A stretch of 64,000 bases of DNA, taken from NCBI GenBank assembly GCA_019114985.1, contig DXEM01000001.1, positions 62,001 to 126,000 on the forward strand, given 5' to 3'. A program made the translations under genes and the position numbers. The notes below the pieces were generated by a model that saw only the letters and a list, made by a program, of their open reading frames with translations, was not told where the DNA came from and did no database searches. Below, piece by piece: positions 33,503 to 42,351 of this stretch (its first letter is position 1; the number at the start of each line of letters is the position of its first letter). Origin of the DNA: Candidatus Anaerostipes excrementavium. Lineage in GTDB: Bacteria > Bacillota > Clostridia > Lachnospirales > Lachnospiraceae.

Positions 33503-35098
33503 ATGGCAAATCTTATCGAACAAGAAATCAACCGCAGAAGGACGTTCGCGATCATTTCACATCCGGATGCGGGAAAAACAACTTTGACGGAAAAGTTCCT
33601 ATTATATGGAGGAGCAATCAATACAGCCGGATCTGTAAAAGGAAAGGCGAATGCAAGACATGCAGTGTCAGACTGGATGGAGATCGAGAAGGAAAGAGGA
33701 ATTTCTGTCACATCATCTGTTCTGCAGTTTGAATACGAAGGGAAATGTATTAACATCCTGGATACTCCGGGACATGAAGATTTCTCAGAAGATACCTATC
33801 GAACGCTGATGGCGGCGGATTGTGCGGTCATGGTCATCGATGCTTCTAAGGGCGTAGAGCCACAGACCATCAAACTGTTTAAAGTATGTGTCATGCGGCA
33901 CATTCCGATTTTTACCTTTATTAATAAAATGGACCGGGAGGCAAAAGATTCTTTTGATCTTCTGGATGATATCGAGAAAGTCCTGGGAATTGAGACTTGC
34001 CCGATCAACTGGCCGATCGGATGCGGAAAAGAATTTAAAGGTGTATATGAGCGGGAAAGCCAGAATATTCTTCGATTTGAAGCCGTATCCACCGGAGGGG
34101 CAAAGGAAGCGAAAGAGACGATTCTTTCTGCCGAGGATCCGCAGGCAAAAGAGCTGATTGGAGAGGATTTCTATGACAATTTAATGGAAGAGATCGAGCT
34201 TTTAGATGGTGCGGCAGCGGAACTTGATATGGAGAAAGTGCAGAAGGGAGAATTATCACCGGTTTTCTTTGGTTCCGCATTAACCAACTTCGGAGTAGAG
34301 CCGTTTTTGGAACATTTCCTGAAGATGACTTGTGCTCCGCTCCCGAGAATGTCAAAGGGGAAAGAAGTGGATCCGGTTGAAAATGGATTTTCTGCGTTTG
34401 TCTTTAAGATTCAGGCCAATATGAACAAGAATCACAGAGACCGAATTGCATTTATGAGAATCTGTTCCGGAAAATTCGAAGCAAATATGGAAGTGAAGCA
34501 TGTGCAGAACGGCAAAAAGATGCGCCTGTCTCAGCCGCAGCAGATCATGGCACAGGAAAGAAAGATCGTGGAAGAAGCATATGCAGGAGATATCATAGGC
34601 GTTTTCGATCCGGGAGTATTTTCTATTGGAGATACGGTCTGCCTTCCAAAGGACGATTTTGAATATGAAGGAATCCCAACGTTTGCGCCGGAACATTTTG
34701 CCAGAGTCATTCAGCTGGATTCTATGAAAAGAAAGCAGTTTGTGAAAGGAGTCGAGCAGATTGCCCAGGAAGGAGCGATCCAGATCTTCCAGGAACATGA
34801 AGCCGGATTTGCGGAAATTATTGTGGGCGTTGTCGGTACTCTGCAGTTTGATGTGCTGAAATATCGTTTGGAAAATGAATATAAATGTGAGATCCGTCTG
34901 GAGCCTCTGCCATACCAGGCGATTCGCTGGATCAAGGATCGAAACACGGATATGAACCGATTAAGAGGGGTGGCAGAAGTAAAGAAAGTCAAAGATATGA
35001 AAGGAAATCCGCTGCTGCTCTTTAAGAATGAATGGGGCATCCAATTTGTTTTGGACCGCAATGAAGGTCTTGAATTGGTAGAATTCAGCAAAGAGTAG
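33503..35098 (+). CDS. prfC: Peptide chain release factor 3
   Basis: Ribosomal GTPase that recycles RF1 and RF2. G motifs: SHPDAGKTTLTEK, the switch II DTPGHEDFSEDTYR and NKMD. The RF3-specific pattern REAKDSFDLLDDIE follows. The start behind AAAGGAG gives 531 residues, the family size; an earlier in-frame ATG adds ten residues with no site. It is followed by yhdT-panF on the same strand after 27 bases. Confidence 0.95.
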   Translation: MANLIEQEINRRRTFAIISHPDAGKTTLTEKFLLYGGAINTAGSVKGKANARHAVSDWMEIEKERGISVTSSVLQFEYEGKCINILDTPGHEDFSEDTYRTLMAADCAVMVIDASKGVEPQTIKLFKVCVMRHIPIFTFINKMDREAKDSFDLLDDIEKVLGIETCPINWPIGCGKEFKGVYERESQNILRFEAVSTGGAKEAKETILSAEDPQAKELIGEDFYDNLMEEIELLDGAAAELDMEKVQKGELSPVFFGSALTNFGVEPFLEHFLKMTCAPLPRMSKGKEVDPVENGFSAFVFKIQANMNKNHRDRIAFMRICSGKFEANMEVKHVQNGKKMRLSQPQQIMAQERKIVEEAYAGDIIGVFDPGVFSIGDTVCLPKDDFEYEGIPTFAPEHFARVIQLDSMKRKQFVKGVEQIAQEGAIQIFQEHEAGFAEIIVGVVGTLQFDVLKYRLENEYKCEIRLEPLPYQAIRWIKDRNTDMNRLRGVAEVKKVKDMKGNPLLLFKNEWGIQFVLDRNEGLELVEFSKE

Positions 35099-35125
35099 AA
35101 ACGGATCCAAGAGAGGAAAATCGAA

Positions 35126-35380
35126 ATGAATCGAAAAGAGAAATTTGATCAGGTGAACAAAGAAGCCAAGGCGGCGGGAATTGGACTGATCCTGATCATC
35201 GTATTCTGGATCGCCGCAGGATTTGGGGTCAGCTGTCTGAATATTAGTATTGGACATACTCCGTTGTGGGTGATTACAGGATGCATTGGAACATGGGTCT
35301 TCGCAATCCTTCTGGTAACATGGATGGTGAAAAAAGTATTTAAAGATTTTGATCTGGATGAGGAGGAGAGCGATGAATAA
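35126..35380 (+). CDS. yhdT: YhdT-family small membrane protein
   Basis: An 84-residue protein with two membrane helices (about 20-40 and 48-68) and charged ends, closely resembling YhdT/DUF997 proteins encoded beside panF. AGAGAGG precedes the start. Its 3' end overlaps the panF start by eight bases, so the two are translated together; it may be an accessory subunit of the symporter, which is inference from conserved pairing. Confidence 0.88.
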   Translation: MNRKEKFDQVNKEAKAAGIGLILIIVFWIAAGFGVSCLNISIGHTPLWVITGCIGTWVFAILLVTWMVKKVFKDFDLDEEESDE

Positions 35381-36890
35381 TCATATTTTCGGGCTGCTGC
35401 CGGTATTCTTGTTTATGCTCCTGATGCTTTTGGTCAGCCTTTATGTCCGGAATCAATCCGCGAAGAAATCTTCCGGTGGATTTATTCGGGAATATTTTAT
35501 TGGATCCAGGAGTTTAGGCGGATTTGTTCTGGCGATGACAACAGTTGCTACCTACAGTTCTGTCAGTTCCTTTGTGGGAGGACCCGGACAGGCATGGAGC
35601 GTCGGATTCGGATGGGTCTATATGTCTGTTGTGCAGGTCACAGCGCTGTTCTTGGTTCTTGGAATTTTGGGAAAGAAAATGGCGATGGCGGCGAGAAAGA
35701 TTGATGCGGTAACCGTGATTGATGTGATCCGTCACAGATATCAGTCCAATGCGCTGGCGAATCTTTCCGCCATTATCATCGTTTTGTTCTTTTCAGCTAC
35801 GATGGTTGCCCAATTTGTGGGAGGAGCCAAATTATTTGAGGCAGTGACCGGATATTCCTATATGACCGGATTGGTCTTATTCGGTTTGGTCGTGGTTGTT
35901 TATACAACAATCGGAGGCTTCCGAGGAGTTGCAATCACCGATGCTTTATGTGCGATTGCGATGCTGATCGGAATGTTTATTTTGCTCGTTGGAATTTTAA
36001 AGGCCGGCGGAGGATATGACGCGATTATGACACATATTGCACAGAATAAGCCGGAGATGCTGACGCCTCTTTCCGGGGGAAATATGCCGGTAAGTCTCTA
36101 TATTTCTCAGTGGATGCTGGTAGGCATTTTCACCGTAGGGCTTCCTCAGTCTGTTGTTCGATGTGTCAGCTATAAAGACACAAAATCTCTTCACCGTGCC
36201 ATCATCATTGGAACGATCGTGATTGGTGCGATGAACATTGGCATGAATTTTATCGGAGTGCTTGCACAGGGAGTTTTGCCGAAAGATCTTGCCTCTTATG
36301 GAGGAAGTGTCGATAATATTATGCCTTTGGCAATTGTGGCCTCTTTGAAACCACTGCTTGCCGGTCTTACGATCATCGGTCCAGTGGCGGCGTCTATCTC
36401 TACGGTGTCCTCCCTTTTGCTGACGGCCACATCTTCAATCGTAAAAGATATTTATATGTACCACAAGCAGGAAAAGAAAGAAGAAGTCTCAGAGAAAAAG
36501 ACCAGTTTTTTGAGCCAGATCTGTACGTTGGTTCTGGGAATTTTGATCTTCTTCATTTCCATTAGTCCGCCGGACGTTATATGGAAGATCAACATGTTTG
36601 CTTTTGGCGGTTTGGAGACTGCGTTCTTCTGGATCTTTGTTCTGGGGATGTTTTGGAAGAAAGCAAATAAGCGAGGCGCTTTCTGGGCGATGGCGGCAGG
36701 AACACTCTCTTATTGTGTGACCATGGGACTTGGATTTACGATCGGAGGAATCCATCAGATTCTGATCGGAATCATGGTATCCCTGCTTTGTATGATCATC
36801 GGATCACTGACAGGAGAAAAAGAAACCGGAGATGTGCTGGATGTGTATTTTCCAGGAGTGAAAACCCGGGCAGAGAAGAAAAAGAAATAA
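35373..36890 (+). CDS. panF: Sodium/pantothenate symporter
   Basis: Sodium:solute symporter of 505 residues with about 13 membrane helices. Family signatures include EYFIGSRSLGGFVLAMT, the GGPGQAWSVGFGWVYMS segment and GGFRGVAITD, matching PanF rather than proline or sialic-acid carriers; pairing with yhdT supports this. The start is the ATG behind GGAGGAG that overlaps the yhdT end; the earlier in-frame ATG lacks a ribosome binding site. Confidence 0.9.
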   Translation: MNNHIFGLLPVFLFMLLMLLVSLYVRNQSAKKSSGGFIREYFIGSRSLGGFVLAMTTVATYSSVSSFVGGPGQAWSVGFGWVYMSVVQVTALFLVLGILGKKMAMAARKIDAVTVIDVIRHRYQSNALANLSAIIIVLFFSATMVAQFVGGAKLFEAVTGYSYMTGLVLFGLVVVVYTTIGGFRGVAITDALCAIAMLIGMFILLVGILKAGGGYDAIMTHIAQNKPEMLTPLSGGNMPVSLYISQWMLVGIFTVGLPQSVVRCVSYKDTKSLHRAIIIGTIVIGAMNIGMNFIGVLAQGVLPKDLASYGGSVDNIMPLAIVASLKPLLAGLTIIGPVAASISTVSSLLLTATSSIVKDIYMYHKQEKKEEVSEKKTSFLSQICTLVLGILIFFISISPPDVIWKINMFAFGGLETAFFWIFVLGMFWKKANKRGAFWAMAAGTLSYCVTMGLGFTIGGIHQILIGIMVSLLCMIIGSLTGEKETGDVLDVYFPGVKTRAEKKKK

Positions 36891-36894
36891 GGCA

Positions 36895-36924
36895 TTGACA
36901 AGAAAGATGTCCATGTGCTATGCT
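36895..36924 (+). promoter_or_regulatory. Promoter of infC-rpmI-rplT
   Basis: TTGACA (36895-36900) and an extended -10 TGC-TATGCT (36916-36924) with an 18-base spacer, just after the panF stop. Confidence 0.8.
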
Positions 36925-36931
36925 ATATAGG

Positions 36932-37085
36932 CTGTTTGTGACAGCAAAAGTAACAAAGAAGAGTATCCACTCTCACCTTAGCACGAAGGATGATGGCAGT
37001 GACTTGGGTTAATATTTAAGAATATGATGTTTTTTGAATCATGCTTGAATTTATGTGGATAGTCTGTGGGCTATCCACTTTTTTT
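36932..37085 (+). ncRNA. L20-type leader (attenuator) of infC-rpmI-rplT
   Basis: Non-coding leader of roughly 150 bases. Its terminator is the perfect 8-bp stem GTGGATAG (37055-37062) with CTATCCAC (37071-37078) and seven T. The upstream TATCCAC (36964-36970) can pair with the 5' half of the terminator, giving an antiterminator. That matches the L20-autoregulated leader known in front of this operon in Firmicutes, where L20 binding favours termination. The ends are approximate. Confidence 0.8.
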
Positions 37086-37164
37086 CTTTGAAATAAGGTC
37101 CCAGAGAGCCTTACTGAAAATGGGAGTATGGATTGCTGATGCATGGATTATGGAGGTGTAAACG

Positions 37165-37671
37165 ATTAGCGATTTAATGGTAAACGGACAGATCAGAGAT
37201 AGAGAAGTGCGCCTGATCGGGAACGACGGCAAACAGCTTGGGATTATGTCCGCAAGGGAAGCACAGAAACTGGCTGATGAAGCAGGACTGGATTTGGTGA
37301 AGATTTCACCGAAGGCGAAACCGCCGGTTTGTAAGATCATCGATTACGGAAAGTATAAGTATGAGCAAACCCGCAAAGAGAAGCTTGCGAAGAAAAAACA
37401 GAAAGTGATTGATATCAAGGAAGTGCGTATGTCACCGAACATTGATACGAACGATCTGAACACGAAGATTAATCATGCAAGGAAGTTCTTACAGAAGGGT
37501 GCGAGAGTCAAAGTGACGCTTCGCTTCCGCGGAAGAGAACTTGCGCATGTGAATTCCAGCAAAGTAATCTTAGATGATTTTGCGAAAGCGCTGGAAGACG
37601 TGGCAGCAGTTGATAAGAAACCGAAATTTGAAGGAAGAAGCATGACTATGTTCTTGGCTCCGAAGAATTAA
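37165..37671 (+). CDS. infC: Translation initiation factor IF-3
   Basis: Keeps ribosomal subunits apart and checks the initiation codon. I assign the rare start codon ATT at 37165: it lies eight bases from GGAGG, and the resulting N-terminus (M)SDLMVNGQIRDREVRLIG aligns with other Firmicute IF3 proteins, which also start at AUU. The first in-frame ATG, 12 bases later, has worse spacing. The protein has 168 residues. AUU initiation lets IF3 limit its own synthesis. Confidence 0.95.
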   Translation: MSDLMVNGQIRDREVRLIGNDGKQLGIMSAREAQKLADEAGLDLVKISPKAKPPVCKIIDYGKYKYEQTRKEKLAKKKQKVIDIKEVRMSPNIDTNDLNTKINHARKFLQKGARVKVTLRFRGRELAHVNSSKVILDDFAKALEDVAAVDKKPKFEGRSMTMFLAPKN

Positions 37672-37729
37672 GAGAGCCGATATATTCGAATGATGAGTAG
37701 ATACAGGAAGAATGAAGGAGGAAATCATC

Positions 37730-37927
37730 ATGCCAAAAATGAAGACTTGCAGAGCAGCTGCAAAAAGATTTAAAAAGACAGGAACAGGAAAATTAAAGAG
37801 AAATAAGGCATATAAGAGCCATATCTTAACAAAGAAATCTCCGAAGAGAAAGAGAAACTTAAGAAAAGCAGCTATGACGGACGCAACGAACGAGAAGAAT
37901 ATGAAGAAGATTTTACCATATCTGTAA
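37730..37927 (+). CDS. rpmI: Ribosomal protein bL35
   Basis: Small basic 50S protein of 65 residues, [20 protein letters not shown] start and the [13 protein letters not shown] segment typical of bL35. The start is the ATG after AAGGAGG; an in-frame ATG upstream overlaps that site. It lies between infC and rplT as in most bacteria. Confidence 0.97.
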   Translation: MPKMKTCRAAAKRFKKTGTGKLKRNKAYKSHILTKKSPKRKRNLRKAAMTDATNEKNMKKILPYL

Positions 37928-37960
37928 AGTGATTGGATTGTTAAGGAGGAAACGTAAGAA

Positions 37961-38317
37961 ATGGCAAGAATTAAAGGCGGATATAACGCAAAGAAAAAAC
38001 ATAATCGAGTATTAAAACTGGCAAAAGGTTACAGAGGTGCCAGATCAAAACAGTACAGAGTAGCAAAACAGTCTGTTATGAGAGCTTTGACAAGTTCTTA
38101 TGCAGGAAGAAAACAGAGAAAACGTCAGTTCAGACAGTTATGGATCGCACGTATCAACGCAGCTGCAAGAATGAATGGTCTTTCTTACAGCAAATTGATG
38201 CATGGATTAAAATTAGCTGATGTTGAAATCAATCGTAAGATGCTTTCTGAGATGGCAATCAGCGAGCCGGAAGCTTTTACTGCTTTAGTTGAAGTTGCAA
38301 AAGGAAAGTTAGCGTAA
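37961..38317 (+). CDS. rplT: Ribosomal protein bL20
   Basis: 50S assembly protein of 118 residues, with the basic N-terminal extension and the [20 protein letters not shown] and [16 protein letters not shown] motifs. It binds 23S rRNA early in assembly and, in Firmicutes, the leader of its own operon. AAGGAGG precedes the start, and a strong terminator follows. Confidence 0.97.
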   Translation: MARIKGGYNAKKKHNRVLKLAKGYRGARSKQYRVAKQSVMRALTSSYAGRKQRKRQFRQLWIARINAAARMNGLSYSKLMHGLKLADVEINRKMLSEMAISEPEAFTALVEVAKGKLA

Positions 38318-38337
38318 TTTTATAAGATAGAAGATCG

Positions 38338-38373
38338 AATCCCTTGGTTGTGCGAACAGCCAAGGGATTTTCA
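38338..38373 (+). terminator. Terminator after rplT
   Basis: AATCCCTTGG (38338-38347) with CCAAGGGATT (38360-38369), extended inward by further pairs to a GCGA loop, followed by TTTTC. Confidence 0.85.
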
Positions 38374-38393
38374 TTAGCGAAAGGGTGGACGGT

Positions 38394-39248
38394 ATGAATC
38401 ATGATTATGAGAAATTGTTGAATTGTGTAAAGAGTGTTCGGAATCGGACAAGTTTTGTTCCAAAAGTTGCCTTGGTTCTGGGTTCTGGTCTTGGAAACTA
38501 TGCCGAATCGATGGAAGTGGAGATGATCCTTGACTATCATGATATTGATGGATTTCCGATTTCCACAGTGCCGGGGCACAAAGGAAGATTTGTCATGGGG
38601 TATGTGGAGAAAGTACCTGTGATTGCAATGCAGGGACGTGTTCACTATTACGAAGGATATGCGATGGAAAACGTGGTGCTTCCGATTCGTTTGATGAAAA
38701 TGTTGGGAGCAGAGATTCTGTTTTTGACCAATGCAGCGGGAGGAATCTGTTCTGATTTCCAGGCAGGAGATCTGATGATGATTACCGACCAGATTTCCAG
38801 TTTTGTGCCGTCTCCTCTGATTGGTGAGAATATAGAAGAATTGGGAACGCGTTTTCCTGATATGAGCGAGATCTACAGCAAAAGGCTGCAGGAAGTCATC
38901 TCATCGTGCGCTGCTGATTTTGACATTTCCTTGAAGAAAGGAGTCTATCTGCAAACGACAGGTCCCAACTTTGAATCTCCGGCGGAGATTGTCATGTACA
39001 AAACATTGGGGGCAGATGCTGTTGGAATGAGTACGGCGTGTGAAGCCATTGCGGCCAAACACATGGGAATGGAGATATGCGGGATTTCCTGTATTTCTAA
39101 TCTTGCCGCAGGAATCAGCGATCGTCCGCTGTGCCATGAGGAAGTGCAGGAGTCTGCCGACAGGGCAGCTTCGCGTTTTGAGAAGCTTGTTACAAGCGCG
39201 ATTGGCAGAATGAAAGAGATGAAAATAGGAGGGCAGAACGGGTTATGA
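38394..39248 (+). CDS. Purine nucleoside phosphorylase (trimeric type)
   Basis: Phosphorolyses inosine and guanosine to base and ribose 1-phosphate. Family motifs: VLGSGLGNYAE, the HKGRFVMGYV phosphate site, GRVHYYEGY, LTNAAGGI and a MSTACEAIAAKHMG stretch with a GMST-type purine site. I start at the ATG eight bases behind AAGGG; a GTG nine bases earlier overlaps that site. The product has 284 residues. The stop overlaps the deaminase start by ATGA, so the two enzymes are coupled in purine salvage. Confidence 0.93.
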   Translation: MNHDYEKLLNCVKSVRNRTSFVPKVALVLGSGLGNYAESMEVEMILDYHDIDGFPISTVPGHKGRFVMGYVEKVPVIAMQGRVHYYEGYAMENVVLPIRLMKMLGAEILFLTNAAGGICSDFQAGDLMMITDQISSFVPSPLIGENIEELGTRFPDMSEIYSKRLQEVISSCAADFDISLKKGVYLQTTGPNFESPAEIVMYKTLGADAVGMSTACEAIAAKHMGMEICGISCISNLAAGISDRPLCHEEVQESADRAASRFEKLVTSAIGRMKEMKIGGQNGL

Positions 39249-40522
39249 TACGGATCTACAATGCCAGGATCTTGACCATGGAGGAAGGAAAAGATGTTTT
39301 TGAAGGAGAAATCTGGATAGAAGGCAACCAGATCTCCTATGTTGGCACAGAAAATAGAGAGAAGGCCGGAGAGATTTCCTGGGAACGCCAGATCGATGTA
39401 GGAGGAAATTTGGTCATGCCCGGATTTAAAGACGCGCATACCCATTCCGGCATGACATTTCTGCGGTCGCGGGCAGATGATCTTCCGCTGCTTTCCTGGC
39501 TGAATGAGCAGGTGTTCCCTTATGAGGCAAAGCTAACTCCGGATGATATTTATATTTTGTCCAAATTGGCAATCATGGAATATCTGACCAGCGGAATCAC
39601 CGCAAATTTTGACATGTATCTGACGCCGGATTCGATTGCACAGGCATCGATGGACTGCGGCTTTCGTACCGTTATAACAGGAGCCCTCAATGATTTTACC
39701 CAGTCAGTGGAAGAAATCGAGGAATGGTATCGGAAGTACAACCGGAAAGGCAGCCTGGTGAGCTTTCGTTTAGGATTCCATGCGGAATATACCAATAAGA
39801 AGGAGAATTTAGAAGGAATCGCTGCTTTGTCGAAGCAATATAAAGCTCCTGTCTTTACTCACAATTCAGAAGGAAAGCCGGAGGTGCTTCAATGTATAGA
39901 ACGAACCGGGAAGACGCCTACGGCCTATATGGCAGGTCTTGGACTGTTTGAACACGGCGGCGGGCTTTATCACTGTGTCCATATGACAGAGGAGGATCTG
40001 GAGATTGTCAAAGAAAAGAAACTGTATGTGATTACCAATCCGGCGTCCAATTTGAAATTGGCAAGCGGGATTGCGCCGATCCGAAAAATGATGGAAATGG
40101 AAATTCCGCTGGCAATCGGGACCGATGGACCTGCCAGCAACAATTGTCTGGATATGTTCCGAGAGATGTATTTGACTGCGGTATTGGCAAAATACCGGGA
40201 AGATGACGCTAGTGTGGTCGATGCCCAAAAAGTACTTCATATGGCGGTGGATGGAGGAGCAAAAGCCATGGGACTTGGTGATTGCGACATTCTAAAGGAA
40301 GGGAAACAGGCAGATCTGATCCTGATCGATTTGCATCAGCCCAATATGCAGCCGATTCACAATCTGAAAAAGAATCTGGTATACAGTGGAAGCAAGCAGA
40401 ATGTGAAGATGACTATGGTAGCAGGAAGAGTACTTTATGAGGACGGAGAGTTCCATATTGGCTGTAATCCGGAAAGTATTTATAAAAAAACAATAAACAT
40501 TTGCAGACGAATTTTCGGCTAA
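39245..40522 (+). CDS. Amidohydrolase, MTA/SAH/adenosine deaminase-like
   Basis: Metal-dependent deaminase of 425 residues. Metal ligands are seen as HTH (residues 65-67), His in GFHAEYT, His in THNSE, HCVH and Asp in GTDGPASNN, the order found in S-adenosylhomocysteine/methylthioadenosine deaminases. Coupling to purine nucleoside phosphorylase suggests an adenosine-type nucleoside as substrate, giving inosine or a derivative. Guanine or cytosine deaminase activity cannot be excluded. Confidence 0.87.
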   Translation: MIRIYNARILTMEEGKDVFEGEIWIEGNQISYVGTENREKAGEISWERQIDVGGNLVMPGFKDAHTHSGMTFLRSRADDLPLLSWLNEQVFPYEAKLTPDDIYILSKLAIMEYLTSGITANFDMYLTPDSIAQASMDCGFRTVITGALNDFTQSVEEIEEWYRKYNRKGSLVSFRLGFHAEYTNKKENLEGIAALSKQYKAPVFTHNSEGKPEVLQCIERTGKTPTAYMAGLGLFEHGGGLYHCVHMTEEDLEIVKEKKLYVITNPASNLKLASGIAPIRKMMEMEIPLAIGTDGPASNNCLDMFREMYLTAVLAKYREDDASVVDAQKVLHMAVDGGAKAMGLGDCDILKEGKQADLILIDLHQPNMQPIHNLKKNLVYSGSKQNVKMTMVAGRVLYEDGEFHIGCNPESIYKKTINICRRIFG

Positions 40523-40607
40523 ATTGTCAGAAAAATAGAGCGATAAAAAAAGAAAAAAGACAAAAAATCAGAAAACGGCAATCAATTTTATTCGGTATCA
40601 GACAATG

Positions 40608-40732
40608 TGTTACGAAAAAAGTGTTAATTGTTACAGAAATATTACAATTATTTGAGGTAGGGGGTTGACATATCTTCTGAGCATGCTATAATACAAAACG
40701 TATTCAAGTTAACACATTTGTAACATTGTAAC
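40608..40732 (+). promoter_or_regulatory. Regulatory region of the NlpC/P60 gene with TGTTAC-type repeats
   Basis: TGTTAC (40608), TGTTAA (40622) and TGTTAC (40629) lie upstream of the promoter, and two TGTAAC copies (40719 and 40727) lie downstream of it. These resemble half-sites of the cell-wall regulator WalR, but the spacing differs from the canonical 11-base period. Confidence 0.4.
40665..40692 (+). promoter_or_regulatory. Strong sigma-A promoter of the NlpC/P60 gene
   Basis: TTGACA (40665-40670) and TATAAT (40687-40692), both perfect consensus, with a 16-base spacer; leader of about 50 bases. Confidence 0.88.
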
Positions 40733-40749
40733 AACTTAGGAGGAATATA

Positions 40750-41919
40750 ATGATTATTAAGAAAATGAGACTGTCAATGGCAGTTGTTACTTTAGCAGGA
40801 ACAGTGCTTGCAGCAACACCGGTAGCCGCAGCAGAAGAAACAACAGCAAAAGATACAGCAGCAAAACAGTCTGAGACTAAATATGAAAATAAAGCAGTCG
40901 CTGACGTACGTTCTAATACAACATTAAATATCAGAAAGTCAGGAAGTACAGATTCAGAGATTGTTGGTAAGATGAAGAAAGGTAACATCGCTACTGTTGT
41001 AGAAAAAGGAAGCGAATGGACCAAAGTTAAATCTGGAAACGTTACAGGATATGTAAAGAATGACTATCTTGTATTCGATAACGAAATCGAAGATTACGCA
41101 AAAGAAAATGTAAAACAGGTAGCAGAAGTTAAGACAGAAACTCTCCGTGTAAGAGAAAAAGCTTCTACAGACTCTGATATCATCGATTTAGTAAGTGAAG
41201 GTGACACTTATACTGTAAAGAAAACAGATGATGAATGGGTTCAGGTAAAAGTAGACGGCGAAACCGGATATGTTTCTAAAGACTACGCAGAAGTTGATTA
41301 CTCATTTGGAAATGCAAAATCTATGGCTGAGATTCGTGCAGAACAGGAAGCCAAAGAAGCAGCAGAAGAAGCAAAAGTTCAGGAAGCAGCACAGACGAGC
41401 AGCAGCTCTTCTTCTTCTTCTTCAAGCAGCACAACAACAAGAAGAAGCACAAGCAGCTCTTCTTCAAGAAGAACTTCTTCTTCCTCAAGCAGCACAACAG
41501 CAAGAAAGAGCTATTCCAGCAGTTCTTCTTCTTACACAGCTGGATCTGCAACAGGAAGCAGAATTGCAAGCTATGCAAGACAGTTCGTTGGTAACCCATA
41601 TCGCTATGGCGGAACCAGCTTAACAAACGGTGCAGACTGTTCAGGATTCGTAATGTCAGTATATGCACACTTTGGATACGGTTTAAATCGTACATCAAGC
41701 GCGCAGGCAAGCAATGGCCGTGCGGTATCAATAAGCAATTTACAGCCAGGAGACTTATTATTCTATGGAAGCGGAAGCGGAATCAACCATGTAGCAATCT
41801 ACATTGGCGGAGGACAGGTAGTACATGCCAGCAACTCTGCTCCATATCCAAAAGGTGGAATCAAGATTTCCAGCGCCTTCTACAGAACTCCGGTTTGCGC
41901 AAGAAGAATTGTAGGATAA
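40750..41919 (+). CDS. Secreted cell-wall endopeptidase with SH3 domains and NlpC/P60 domain
   Basis: Peptidoglycan hydrolase of 389 residues. A signal peptide (about 1-29, cut near PVAAAEE) leads into two bacterial SH3 domains (about 50-115 and 125-185), a low-complexity linker very rich in serine (about 215-275), and an NlpC/P60 cysteine peptidase domain. The catalytic set is Cys297 (GADCSGF), His347 (INHVAIY) and His359 (VVHAS). It cuts between D-Glu and the diamino acid in the family. AGGAGG and a near-perfect promoter predict high expression. Confidence 0.93.
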   Translation: MIIKKMRLSMAVVTLAGTVLAATPVAAAEETTAKDTAAKQSETKYENKAVADVRSNTTLNIRKSGSTDSEIVGKMKKGNIATVVEKGSEWTKVKSGNVTGYVKNDYLVFDNEIEDYAKENVKQVAEVKTETLRVREKASTDSDIIDLVSEGDTYTVKKTDDEWVQVKVDGETGYVSKDYAEVDYSFGNAKSMAEIRAEQEAKEAAEEAKVQEAAQTSSSSSSSSSSSTTTRRSTSSSSSRRTSSSSSSTTARKSYSSSSSSYTAGSATGSRIASYARQFVGNPYRYGGTSLTNGADCSGFVMSVYAHFGYGLNRTSSAQASNGRAVSISNLQPGDLLFYGSGSGINHVAIYIGGGQVVHASNSAPYPKGGIKISSAFYRTPVCARRIVG

Positions 41920-41937
41920 TCAATACACATAAAGATA

Positions 41938-41965
41938 AAAACGGCAGAGCAATCTGCCGTTTTTT
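41938..41965 (+). terminator. Terminator after the NlpC/P60 gene
   Basis: AAAACGGCAGA (41938-41948), loop GCAA, and TCTGCCGTTTT (41953-41963), followed by further T. Confidence 0.88.
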
Positions 41966-41974
41966 GTAGTAAAA

Positions 41975-42028
41975 AGAGAGATCCATCGGTTATCTGAAGG
42001 GGGGTTAAAAAGGCCGATAGATCTCTCT
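41975..42028. other. Unassigned 15-bp inverted repeat with G-rich loop
   Basis: The arms 41975-41989 and 42014-42028 pair over 15 positions with one mismatch around a 24-base loop containing six G in a row. It follows the terminator at once and belongs to no gene. The remaining gap to 42351 is AT-rich; it has one small hairpin (CCTGCT/AGCAGG) near 42190-42210 and no convincing gene. Confidence 0.6.
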
Positions 42029-42351
42029 CCATTGTGTTACGAGATAGCGCGCACGCTTTTGTCTCAGAGTATAAATCACTTTCTGAAAAATAAGGGGGAA
42101 AAATAATAATATGAAAAAAATAAAAATTAACATCTTTTTATTCTTATAAAAGCTCATGGCTACCTCGCTTGCTCATTGCTGCCCTGCTCATAAAGCAGGA
42201 ATTTTCCTTGCGATAAAGGGTAAAGGAGTTATTTTTAGTATAGCAAAAAAACAAAATATCGTCTATAGGAATATAGTATATTCTAATAGTTTATTATTTC
42301 GAACTTCGTTTCATACTAAAATAATAGCAGTAAAAGAAACGGAGAGCAGGC

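Noticed and set aside
41270-41623. 117-residue glutamine/leucine-rich frame inside the NlpC/P60 gene
   Set aside because: It is the +1 frame of the serine-repeat linker; the low complexity of the real gene keeps it open.
42111-42149. 12-codon frame (MKKIKINIFLFL) in the AT-rich gap
   Set aside because: Only an AT-rich coincidence; the upstream G-run is too far and not a proper Shine-Dalgarno.
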